Shown piece after piece: positions 1 to 8,704 of a DNA stretch of 21,974 nucleotides. Under the pieces are notes generated by a model. It saw only the letters and a program-made list of their open reading frames with translations, did not search any database and had not been told where the DNA came from. Positions within the stretch are counted from its first letter, which is position 1. Each line of letters starts with the position of its first letter. This DNA comes from JADKIH01 sp964486655. Its GTDB lineage: Bacteria > Bacteroidota > Bacteroidia > AKYH767-A > 2013-40CM-41-45. The stretch covers positions 1 to 21,974 of the forward strand of contig CAZAON010000168.1 in NCBI GenBank assembly GCA_964486655.1, in the 5' to 3' direction. Position numbers and translations under genes: made by a program.

Positions 1-3000
1 CCATCAAATCAAATGTCTCAACCATGTTGCTTCCAAAAGCCTGTGATGCAGATGTTGTAAAGTCGTATGTTGTTACCGCTGCCATTGTCACTGCTGCTGC
101 ACTCCATGTCTGTAGCGCATTTCTGTGAGTCAGCTTAATGAAGTAAGATGTGCCTGCTGTAACCGGACTGTTAAACGTAACCGAAAGGTTTCCGTTTGTT
201 TGAAGTATTCCCCATTGTGATGCTACCGGTGCATGTGTTACCGCATCCATTAGTGTAACCACCATCGTATCAGCATCAGTTGCAACAGCACCTGGAATAC
301 CATTATAAAACAGGCAACCTCCTGCGCCAAAGTTATCCATCATTCCGCCACCTGAATAATATCCTTCGATATAAACTTTCAGGTTAAGCACAACTCCCGA
401 AGCACAGTTGTTGACAGTAAATATAATGGTGTTTGATGTACAACCATCCGAAGTTGAAACAGAAAGAGGACCACTTGTAGCACCAACCGGAACTGTTGCA
501 TCAACCTGGTTGTTGCTTACCACTGAGAATGTAACAGCAGCAGTACCGTTAAAGGAGACACTGTTTACATTCAGGAGATTTGATCCGAAAATTGAAACAG
601 ACACACCCGGACAAGCTGCAACCGGATTAACGCTTGTTATTAATACAACAGGCTGCGGATTGATTGTAACCGGCAACGATGCAGATGTACAACCATCGCT
701 GTTGCGAACTGTTAAATTGTATGATCCCTGAGAAACACTTGGGAACACTCCTGTTGTATTTGAATAATCGATGCCATCAAGACTATAAGATAGTCCGGCT
801 CCCAATGGAGTTAACACTGTTACCGATCCTGTTGCAGAAGAACAGGAAGCATCAACTACAGTGGCAGTAGGTGTAGAAGGTGTCGCAGGCTGATTGTTAA
901 TAGTCACCGATAAAGCAGGCGATGTACATCCACCGCTGTTACGGGCAGTTAAACTATATGGACCCGATGCAACACCACTGAATATTCCTGTTGTATTCGA
1001 ATAATCAATTCCATCGATACTATAAGAGTATCCTGCTCCTGTAGGAGATGTTACCGTAATTGTTCCCGTTGCTGTTGTGCAATTAGGCTGATCAACTGTT
1101 GCTGCAGGTTGTGCAGGTACCGGTAATATCTCACCATTAACCGCAGAAGATGTAAGTGTACATCCATTCGTTCCTGTTGCGGTAACCGTAGTTGTATATG
1201 GTCCGATTGCACTTATCGAAATTGAATTTGCCGTTGAACCGTTGATAGACCAAACATTTCCGGTTGGGATGTTTGATGTAAGCGTTACCGGAGTACCGCA
1301 TGTTGTCAATGGTCCTGTAGATCCTATTTCAACAGTCGTGATAGAAGTTGTAATCTTAATGTCGTCGAGACGATACGAAGACGTTGAACCTGCTTTCGTA
1401 AATCTGATTCTTAGGTTTGCCGTAGAAGGTATAACGCCCACTGCAGTATCCAGTATCCATGCATTATTAGCGGCAGGCTGTGTAATTGTAAGCGGACTGA
1501 AATTTGTTCCGTCAGTACTTACTTCAACAATCATTGGGTCGGCTGCCGAACCGGCATCTCTTCTCAATCCGAATGTCAATTGCATTCCGCCCGAACCCAG
1601 TGTATTTATTCCTGATATCAACAGGTTTCTTGCCAGTGATTGTGTAAAGAAAACATTTCCGCTACCCGATGCTCCCGTATATCCCGTAGAAGCCCCTGTT
1701 ATACGAACGTCGCTCGTTGAAGGAGTTGTACTCTGGTAAGTTATCGGTAAACCGTTTTGCCAGCCTGTATACACATTTGTTCCCGTTGTTCCGGTTGGTG
1801 TGCCAATGTTTTCGGAATAAAGGGTTCCGTTGTAGACAAAGCTGTTTACTACCACGTTTGTTGCCGAAGAAGTAAGTACACATCCCGCACCATAATCTAC
1901 AGTTACCGAATATGAACCCGCGGCGCTTACAACGATTGATGAAGTTGTTTCACCATTCGGAGCCCATAAATAACTTCCAACTGCCGGCGTTGATAATGTC
2001 ACTGTACTTCCCGCACAGATAGTTGTCGGTCCGCCCGCATTGATAACCGGCACGTCGTTTATTCCAACCGTAACCGTTGCCGTACTCTGGCAGCCCAATC
2101 CGTCAATTCCCGTTACCGTATAAGTCGTCGCCGTGTTTACGGTTGCATCAACTGATGCTCCTGTTGTAGCGCTCAGTCCCGTAGCCGGAGACCATGAATA
2201 CGTAACTGCTCCGCTTGCCGTTAACGTTGATGTTCCGCCCGGACAAACAGATGTTGGTGATGCAGAAACAGTAAGTGGTGAGTTTACATTTATTGATGCA
2301 ACAAAGAATGAAGCAGTAGCAGTACAGTTTGATGCATCTGTAACCGTTACTGAATATGTTCCTCCCGATAAGCCGGAAATATCTTCTGTTGTCGCCAGAT
2401 TGCTCCATGAATATGAATAACCTCCTGCACCGCCCGATACTGTAATGTCAACTGCACCAATAGCCGAAGTACATGTTGCATCTGTTGTTACGCCACTTAT
2501 TACAATTTGAGAAGGCGAAGTAATTGTAGTTGACGCAGTAAGTGTACATCCCGATACATCTGATCCTGTTACAGTGTATGTTCCGGCTGCAAGTCCGTTT
2601 ACAATATCTGTAGTTGCTCCACCCGGTGACCATAAATAAGAAACTGCAGAAGCAGAAGATGCACCGACAGCAGTAGCTGTTCCATCGTTACTTCCGAAAC
2701 AACTGAGATTAGTTGATGAAGCCGAAAGCGAAGTCATTGTATTCATGTTTCCATCGGCACCGGTGAGTGTTGCCACTCCTCTTCTTGCAATGGTCACAGT
2801 ATTTGCTCCGCCCGGCCAGATACCGTCGTCATCTGTAATGGCATTGAAAATCGTATTGTTGATATTTCTCAATTCAATTCTGCGAACACCATTCGGATTA
2901 TTTGCTCCGATCGGAATAACTCCGGCATAATCTCCAACGACCGAACTTCCTGTCTGAGAGAAAATATTTGCAACCGATGAAGGAATATCAACGTTGTTTG

Positions 3001-6000
3001 TTCCTGTTGCAGTTGTCTGTCTTACCTGGTATGAATATAACGGATCTCCCGTTCCTGTCTCATTATCGTAAATCAACATCAGTTTACCACCGGCACATGA
3101 TGCTGCATTTCCGCGAAGGAACGCTCCGTCGTCAGTTGTTGCAGGTGTTCTTGCTGTAGTCGGAATATCAAGAGGCATTATCGTTTTCGTGCTGATGAAA
3201 TTCGGTGTGTTAACCAATGCTCCTGTTGAATATGCGATACGGAGATTTTGTGCAACTCCGGCCTCAAATCTTCCTACTACCGTATTGTTTCCTGTCGGCT
3301 GGAAGTAAACCCAGAACGGGCCGGTGTTACCATTTGCATCAGTTGTAAATGCACCATAGTTTGAGAATCCCGCAAAGGACGTGTCATTCCATATTGTACC
3401 CGCACCCATTGAAGTAACAGGCTCTGTCGCTACTGCCATTCCAACCGAAAGGTTGTACGTCTGATTCGGCAACAGATTATCTATTTGAAGACATATTGCA
3501 ATCGGTGTTCTGGTATCGTTAGTTGTTCCTGCCTGAGACCTGGATCCGATATATTTCGGAACTACCAATTCAGTAAGCACAGGTTGTGCAGTGATAATAA
3601 TATTCGAACTTGTCGTAGTACCTAATCCGGTTGCCGTAGCTGTTACCGTATATGTTCCCGTTGCGCTGAACAGTATATTATTAAATGTCGCAACTCCTCC
3701 TACTGCATTTACCGTTGGTGTTCCTGAAATTGTTCCGGGACCACTTGCTACTGAAAGTGTAACAGGTCCGGTATAGTAAGGATCAATATTGAGATCTGCT
3801 TTCAATGCATTAACTACAATGTTACTTACAGCAGTATTCACGATTCCTCCCGCAGGAACAGTTGCAAACACTATTGATGTCGCTCCGTCGGCTGCATCAA
3901 ACGGCTGACTGATTCCGCTTGTCAATACATCTCCGGCAGAAGCGTCTGCCTGAAGCTGTGCGCCGAAATCCGCTATTTCATAAATTACTCCTGTAATTGT
4001 TACTGATGAAGTTCCTGCAAGAATGACTCCTGTGATATTTCCGGACGTAAGCGTTCCTGCTCCAATAAATACAGACAAGTCAACTGTTGTGTTTAATGCA
4101 ACCGGCTGTGGATTTCCTAATCCATCCTGTGACTGAACAACAACACTGAATGGCTGGTTAACAATTACGTGTCCGATGCCACCGTTTACCGATGTAATTG
4201 CAAGCTGAGTGGCAAGTGAAGGAGCAACCGTAGTTATAGTATTCGGATTATCAACTGCTGTGCTTGTCTGATACATGGTTGACACGCCCGTTCCGTTGTA
4301 ACCAAATACTCTGGCAAAATAAGTTGTTCCTGCCGTTAAGTTTGAAATGTTAACTGCGCTTCCTGTTCCGTTGTAAACTATTTGCTCACCACTTCCCGAA
4401 TAAACATTGTTTGCAGGATAGGTATTTCCGTCGACCGGATTCGTAAATGAATTGATTGTATTAATCGCGACAATACGATTGGTCGCATCGCCATTCATCC
4501 AGTTTATAGTAAGCGATGTTGTGCTCACATTGCTAAACGATATTGTGTGATCCTGAACCGTTGGTGTTACAGGCGGCAATGCTTTGAAAGCAAAACTATC
4601 AATCGCAAGTCCGTCATCATTGTTTGGATCATTCACATCATTCCATCTTAATATCAAAAGTTGATTTGGCAACCAGTTGTCGTTAAGCGTAAATGTGTAC
4701 GTAACCGCCGTTCTGTTTGCAGGTGCATTTCCATCGAGTGCTGCTGCGGTTGAACCGCTAACCGGTGATGTGAAATTAAGTTGTGGAACCGCAGTGTATG
4801 TTCCTGTTGAAATGTCTGTTCCGTTCAGTGAATAAGAAAACACTAATGAGTTCGGCAGGCCGCCACCACCGTTTTTCCATTGCTCTCCAACGAAAGAAAC
4901 CTCTACACGATTAAGTATGTCTGTAGTGTTGTTCACAATAACAACTCCGATGTTTGGAATTACCGAAGAAGATGACAATGTTCCAAGCGCCCTGTCTGTA
5001 CTTCCCGTTCCTCCATAACTATATGCCGAACCGGATGTAAGTGAACCGTTGTCTACCGTGAATTTCGCATCGGGCGAACTTCCTCCCGCTTGTCTTCCAT
5101 ACTGCCATCCGGTTACTCCGGATGAACTTACAGGTGAAGCGTCTGTATAAAACGGTCCGGCCCCCGTAACAGTTATTGTTCCGCCATTCGGCAAACCATC
5201 AAAGTCCTGTAATACATAATTTCCTGTTACCGGATAAGAAAGTGGTCCGGCTCCCTGGAATGCTGTTCCGCTAACTGCCACATCCTGCTGAGCAACGCCT
5301 GTTGTAGTATGCGTAATTAAACCATTGTTTGGTCCGACAACAAGCGGATAATAGCGAACATAAATAATAGTATTCGCAACCGTACCTGAAGAAGGTGTAA
5401 GATTGATCGTGGACGGATTAGCAACCCATGTTAGTGAATCAAGTGAAATTTCAAATGGTGCCGGCGGAGTAATTACGATATCGGTTGTAAGATTCACTCC
5501 TGAAATTAAATACTGCTTGGTAAATGTCGGAGTACCCGCGATTCCTGTGAATGCGGTAACGGTTCCCGAAATTGTAACCTGCGGAACAGGCGCTACAATT
5601 GTGCGTTGTGCTCCTGTAGAGTTGCCGTTATTCGTAGGTGCAGTTGTCGTATATCCTCCGTTCGCAACAGATGTTGTTACTGTCGCGCCCGGTGTTGAAA
5701 CTCCGATTCCCGCAACATCCGCAACAACAAGGTAGTTGCGCGCCGATGTCATTCCTGTTTCACCTGTAATTGTGAAGCTCATTGATCCGCTGTAAGCGAT
5801 TCCCGCTCCCGAAACAGATGCATCGGCTCCGTTTATGGCACCATTGCCATCATTGTCTCTGAAAATTCTAACGTTCGACAAGTCTGTTGATGTCGCCGTT
5901 CCTGCCGCATCTACTGTTACAGCGGTGAAATCAACCGATGTGTTCGGAGTTAGTACGAATCCGGACAATACCGCATTCGAAGTTCCCTGTAAAATATCTG

Positions 6001-8668
6001 CAGAAGGTTGCGTAATATCTGTCATGTTAACAACGGCAGGAATCGCAGTTAGCGTACCGCCGATTGCAAGACCGTTGGTTCCGGCTGCTGCTGAGTAAAA
6101 TCCCCAGCCGCCTGTTGTTGTCTGACCGCTTGCATAGTAACGAAGGGTTACTGTTGTACCAAACGGTACGTTTTGTAATGCCGGTATCGTACTTATGTCA
6201 ATTGTTGGCATTGATACGGGTTGACCGATTGTAACTGTCGCAGAGCCTATCAGTGTAAACGTTGATCCGTTCAGACTGTAAGCAAATTGACTTGAAACTC
6301 CGGGTGATGCTGCGAATGAAGAAGTACCATTAAAGTTTGCGTTTATTGATGTAAGCGAAAGTGTGTATCCTAAAGTTGGAGTGAGTGTAATCTGGAAATA
6401 ATCTGTGTTTGAAGTTGCTATTCCATTATTCTGGAATCCTACTGTGCGGAATGAATTTCCACCGCTACTTGCATTAGCACCTGCTCCGCGTGTAATATTA
6501 TTTACACCACCGGATGAAACCAGGCTTGCATTATATGTAGTCGCTGTCCATGTTGCAACACTACTGGCACCTGTAAAATCCCATGCGGCAATCGGAAGTG
6601 CATTAATTACCAATGGCTGTATCACATCTGTCGCAGCTAAATAATTTGCGTCTCCTGCCTGTGATGCTGTGATATTAACCGAGCCAACAGCATGAATAGT
6701 TACGATGTTTCCGGCAATTGACGCGATGAGCGGATCAGATGACATGTATGATACCGTTAAACCCGATGAAGCTGTTGCATTCAGTGCGAATGGAGCATCG
6801 GCAACCGATTTTGCAGGTAATGCATTAAACGTAATCGTCTGAGTGGCCTGTGCAATATCAACCGTTATTCCGGAAGGCTGTGTAAGTACATATTTAAACG
6901 CATCCGCGCCTCCCAATATTAATGCTGCCGTTACCGGTTTTGTAAGTCCCGCATCCGGATCTGCCATCGTTCCGTTACCACTTGCAGTCACAACATCAAT
7001 ACCAACTAAAGTATTGAATACGGCAAGTGATGCATCCAGTGCAACTGTGTTTAATCCGTTATAGGCCCTGTTGACAGCCGTTACTCCGGTAACCGTGATT
7101 GGTTTCGGATCAATGGTTAATGACTGCATTACATCCGGAGCCGGAGAATAAGTTCCATTGCCTGCCTGTGATGCTGTAATCGTAACTGTTCCTACCGAAT
7201 GTATCGTTACAATATCTCCCGCTATGGAAGCAATCAGCGGATCAGAACTTGTATAGGAAACGGTAAGTCCGGAGCTCGCACTCGCAGTCAGCTGGAATGG
7301 CGCATCGCCGTAAGTTACATTCGCAAGCGGATTAAATGTGATGGTTTGCGGAGTAAGCGTTGAAGCTAAAATTGTTTGTACCTGTAATACATCAGTAGCC
7401 GGATTGTAATTCGCGTCTCCTGCCTGGGAAGCCGTAAAGGTTGTTGTTCCCGCAAGATGAGGTGTGACGATGTTACCAATAACAGAAGCAATAGAAGGAT
7501 CGGAAGAAATATATGTAACCGTTAAACCCGAACTTGCCGTTGCAGTTAATGCATAGGGAGGATCGTTGTCAAATTTATTCGGAAGAGCGCCAAATGTTAT
7601 TGTCTGGTTTCCTAATCCGATCGTAATCGAAAGTGTCTTTGTATCCGATCCCGCACCGTTCGTTGCGGTAATGTCAACCGAGTACGGACCGGCCGTTGTC
7701 GGTGTTCCGCTGATTTCTCCCGTCGAAGTATTTAGCGTTAATCCCGGTGGTAATGTTGTCGAACTATAGCTCGTTGGTGAATTTGTCGCCGTGATAAAAT
7801 ATGAATATGCGGCTGCTACGTTTCCTGATGAGGTTAATGAACTATTGATGACTGGTGCAACTGCAGGGACTGGGGTTACTTGGGCCCAGGTGGTACCCAC
7901 ACGAATTTCATCAATTATTATTGTGCCTGGTGTTGCACTTGTAGCATCTTGTCGCAAAAAGACTCTATGTGTTTTAGTTGCATCAGTTCCACTTGTGTTT
8001 GTCGAAATAATACTTGAGGCGGGTTCAGATCCACCAAGTGAAACCGGATTAACCCAAATTGTCGCAACGTCATTACTTGCTCCGGCAATAAATTGGTATT
8101 TAATAACTACCATGTATGTTGTTCCCGTACTTAAAAGGTCCGGTGCCCATGCAATATTTGCGGCTTGATTACCGGCATTTACTCCAACATTAAAATTCGA
8201 ACCACTTAATCTAAACCAACATCTTGCAGTAAAAAGAGATGTGGAATTTGAGTCTATTAGGCCAATCAAATATCCTCCTGTTGCATTTAAACTTCCGAGA
8301 GAACTAATATTGAAAAGAAAGGAATAATAAACTTCACCTGTAGTTAAGCCTGGACCTGATGTAAAAGTTCTCCAAAAATCAGTTCCTGCGCCACCAAAGG
8401 TTACGCTATTTCCGCTTGATGCATCAAGCCCGGTATAAGATAAGTTTCCGGCAGTAACCAGAATAGAATCTCCAGTATTCACCCTTCCCCAAACACTTGC
8501 ACTTTGTGCCATCAAACCATTAGTTGGGTCAGGTGTGTAGTTAAAGTGTTCCGTTAATAGCTGACCCTTGCTAACCTGCGTCAATACTAGGAAAGCAAAT
8601 AGTAACAAATAAATTTTTCCGCGCAGGGTTCCGTTTCGCTGTACCAGCGATTGTAATTGTGTTTTCAT
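1..8668 (-). CDS. Giant secreted multidomain surface protein, probable T9SS cargo (3' end beyond window)
   Basis: One open frame runs from an ATG at 8668 to the left edge, at least 2889 codons; I checked the frame at about ten places and saw no stop or shift. Residues 1-36 are a long signal peptide (basic, then a leucine-rich core at about 19-32). Approximate modules: jelly-roll/LamG-like 37-268; putative Ig (He_PIG-like) 270-354; three 79-residue Big-like repeats (355-433, 441-519, 610-688) with a YDG-like domain at 520-607; second jelly-roll 690-868; EF-hand-like loop 938-949; third jelly-roll about 1143-1360; FN3 1362-1478; two Big-like domains to about 1693; an unrecognised module 1694-1977; SprB-like repeats about 1977-2270; fourth jelly-roll 2273-2443; two 72-residue SprB-like units 2523-2594 and 2602-2673; TIG-like 2674-2755; and a conserved-looking terminal module from 2757. 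From recall of similar proteins, that last module often lies shortly before the C-terminus, so I infer the gene ends soon after the window. No catalytic motif was seen. Adhesin or matrix protein is an inference; the T9SS sorting domain itself is not visible. Confidence 0.9.
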   Translation of the reverse strand, partial: MKTQLQSLVQRNGTLRGKIYLLLFAFLVLTQVSKGQLLTEHFNYTPDPTNGLMAQSASVWGRVNTGDSILVTAGNLSYTGLDASSGNSVTFGGAGTDFWRTFTSGPGLTTGEVYYSFLFNISSLGSLNATGGYLIGLIDSNSTSLFTARCWFRLSGSNFNVGVNAGNQAANIAWAPDLLSTGTTYMVVIKYQFIAGASNDVATIWVNPVSLGGSEPASSIISTNTSGTDATKTHRVFLRQDATSATPGTIIIDEIRVGTTWAQVTPVPAVAPVINSSLTSSGNVAAAYSYFITATNSPTSYSSTTLPPGLTLNTSTGEISGTPTTAGPYSVDITATNGAGSDTKTLSITIGLGNQTITFGALPNKFDNDPPYALTATASSGLTVTYISSDPSIASVIGNIVTPHLAGTTTFTASQAGDANYNPATDVLQVQTILASTLTPQTITFNPLANVTYGDAPFQLTASASSGLTVSYTSSDPLIASIAGDIVTIHSVGTVTITASQAGNGTYSPAPDVMQSLTIDPKPITVTGVTAVNRAYNGLNTVALDASLAVFNTLVGIDVVTASGNGTMADPDAGLTKPVTAALILGGADAFKYVLTQPSGITVDIAQATQTITFNALPAKSVADAPFALNATASSGLTVSYMSSDPLIASIAGNIVTIHAVGSVNITASQAGDANYLAATDVIQPLVINALPIAAWDFTGASSVATWTATTYNASLVSSGGVNNITRGAGANASSGGNSFRTVGFQNNGIATSNTDYFQITLTPTLGYTLSLTSINANFNGTSSFAASPGVSSQFAYSLNGSTFTLIGSATVTIGQPVSMPTIDISTIPALQNVPFGTTVTLRYYASGQTTTGGWGFYSAAAGTNGLAIGGTLTAIPAVVNMTDITQPSADILQGTSNAVLSGFVLTPNTSVDFTAVTVDAAGTATSTDLSNVRIFRDNDGNGAINGADASVSGAGIAYSGSMSFTITGETGMTSARNYLVVADVAGIGVSTPGATVTTSVANGGYTTTAPTNNGNSTGAQRTIVAPVPQVTISGTVTAFTGIAGTPTFTKQYLISGVNLTTDIVITPPAPFEISLDSLTWVANPSTINLTPSSGTVANTIIYVRYYPLVVGPNNGLITHTTTGVAQQDVAVSGTAFQGAGPLSYPVTGNYVLQDFDGLPNGGTITVTGAGPFYTDASPVSSSGVTGWQYGRQAGGSSPDAKFTVDNGSLTSGSAYSYGGTGSTDRALGTLSSSSVIPNIGVVIVNNTTDILNRVEVSFVGEQWKNGGGGLPNSLVFSYSLNGTDISTGTYTAVPQLNFTSPVSGSTAAALDGNAPANRTAVTYTFTLNDNWLPNQLLILRWNDVNDPNNDDGLAIDSFAFKALPPVTPTVQDHTISFSNVSTTSLTINWMNGDATNRIVAINTINSFTNPVDGNTYPANNVYSGSGEQIVYNGTGSAVNISNLTAGTTYFARVFGYNGTGVSTMYQTSTAVDNPNTITTVAPSLATQLAITSVNGGIGHVIVNQPFSVVVQSQDGLGNPQPVALNTTVDLSVFIGAGTLTSGNITGVILAGTSSVTITGVIYEIADFGAQLQADASAGDVLTSGISQPFDAADGATSIVFATVPAGGIVNTAVSNIVVNALKADLNIDPYYTGPVTLSVASGPGTISGTPTVNAVGGVATFNNILFSATGTYTVTATATGLGTTTSSNIIITAQPVLTELVVPKYIGSRSQAGTTNDTRTPIAICLQIDNLLPNQTYNLSVGMAVATEPVTSMGAGTIWNDTSFAGFSNYGAFTTDANGNTGPFWVYFQPTGNNTVVGRFEAGVAQNLRIAYSTGALVNTPNFISTKTIMPLDIPTTARTPATTDDGAFLRGNAASCAGGKLMLIYDNETGTGDPLYSYQVRQTTATGTNNVDIPSSVANIFSQTGSSVVGDYAGVIPIGANNPNGVRRIELRNINNTIFNAITDDDGIWPGGANTVTIARRGVATLTGADGNMNTMTSLSASSTNLSCFGSNDGTATAVGASSASAVSYLWSPGGATTDIVNGLAAGTYTVTGSDVSGCTLTASTTITSPSQIVISGVTTDATCTSAIGAVDITVSGGAGGYSYSWSNLATTEDISGLSGGTYSVTVTDASNCTATASFFVASINVNSPLTVSASPTSVCPGGTSTLTASGAVTYSWSPATGLSATTGASVDATVNTATTYTVTGIDGLGCQSTATVTVGINDVPVINAGGPTTICAGSTVTLSTPAVGSYLWAPNGETTSSIVVSAAGSYSVTVDYGAGCVLTSSATNVVVNSFVYNGTLYSENIGTPTGTTGTNVYTGWQNGLPITYQSTTPSTSDVRITGASTGYTGASGSGNVFFTQSLARNLLISGINTLGSGGMQLTFGLRRDAGSAADPMIVEVSTDGTNFSPLTITQPAANNAWILDTAVGVIPSTANLRIRFTKAGSTSSYRLDDIKITTSITTVEIGSTGPLTTCGTPVTLTSNIPTGNVWSINGSTANSISISAIGPYTTTVTATGTNGCTLTSSAVNGEILPVPAQPAATVDQPNCTTATGTITVTSPTGAGYSYSIDGIDYSNTTGIFSGVASGPYSLTARNSGGCTSPALSVTINNQPATPSTPTATVVDASCSSATGSVTVLTPLGAGLSYSLDGIDYSNTTGVFPSVSQGSYNLTVRNSDGCTSASLPVTINPQPVVLITSVNPVAACPGVSVSIFGSNLLNVNSVSFNGTAAVTFSVVSNNQVDATVPVGATSGPLSVSTSDGCTSNTIIFTVNNCASGVVLNLKVYIEGYYSGGGMMDNFGAGGCLFYNGIPGAVATDADTMVVTLMDAVTHAPVASQWGILQTNGNLSVTFNSPVTAGTSYFIKLTHRNALQTWSAAAVTMAAVTTYDFTTSASQAFGSNMVETFDLM
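650..1102 (-). repeat. Pair of 72-codon SprB-like repeat units
   Basis: Within the giant gene, 887-1102 and 650-865 are each exactly 216 bp (72 codons), separated by 21 bp. Both begin with ATV, have a Cys at unit residue 8, contain the identical string DGIDYSNTTG, and later carry an RNS-x-GCTS segment and end in a VTIN-x-QP segment. The layout (early Cys, central aromatic stretch, GxY-x-LT then a GC pair) resembles the SprB repeat family of gliding-motility adhesins. The shared decapeptide suggests a recent duplication. Confidence 0.8.
5822..5857 (-). other. EF-hand-like calcium loop encoded within the giant gene
   Basis: Residues 938-949 read DNDGNGAINGAD, which fits the EF-hand/dockerin-type loop DxDxNGxIxxxD at every position. 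It sits in a region between the second and third jelly-roll modules and is preceded by an aromatic-basic residue pair, as is common for calcium loops in extracellular bacterial proteins. Only a single loop was recognised, so a complete dockerin pair is not supported. Calcium binding is inferred from the motif alone. Confidence 0.6.
6605..7606 (-). repeat. Three 79-codon Big-like repeats, one separated by a YDG-like domain
   Basis: Inside the giant gene, units at 7370-7606, 7112-7348 and 6605-6841 are each exactly 237 bp. Each starts with QTITF and contains the strings ASSGLTV and SSDP, an I-[AV]-S-[IV]-x-G-[ND]-I-V-T segment, and ASQAG with an N or T plus Y shortly after. DNA similarity is visible by eye but the copies have diverged. 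Units 1 and 2 are separated by 21 bp. Units 2 and 3 are separated by about 270 bp encoding a YDG-like domain (ITVTG near its start, AYNG, then a DAFKY segment). Equal lengths point to tandem duplication followed by insertion, or to duplication of a two-domain block. Confidence 0.85.
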
Positions 8669-8704
8669 ATTAAGTTAAGTGTTTTTAAGCGTGGTCTGAG
8701 CCCG

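Noticed and set aside
1662..2633. Minus-strand frames of 61-86 codons inside the giant gene
   Set aside because: They are in another frame within the giant ORF, are rich in Cys, Tyr, Asn and Arg, and have no recognisable domain.
408..8168. Many plus-strand open frames of 60-165 codons antisense to the giant gene
   Set aside because: They lie entirely opposite one continuous, domain-rich minus-strand frame and their translations are low-complexity Val/Ala/Pro-rich mirrors of it. No promoter or known motif supports any of them.
1..8668. CRISPR array or non-coding tandem array as explanation for the repetitive left part
   Set aside because: The repeats are diverged, codon-phased protein modules of 72 and 79 codons within an open frame, not short identical repeats with unique spacers.
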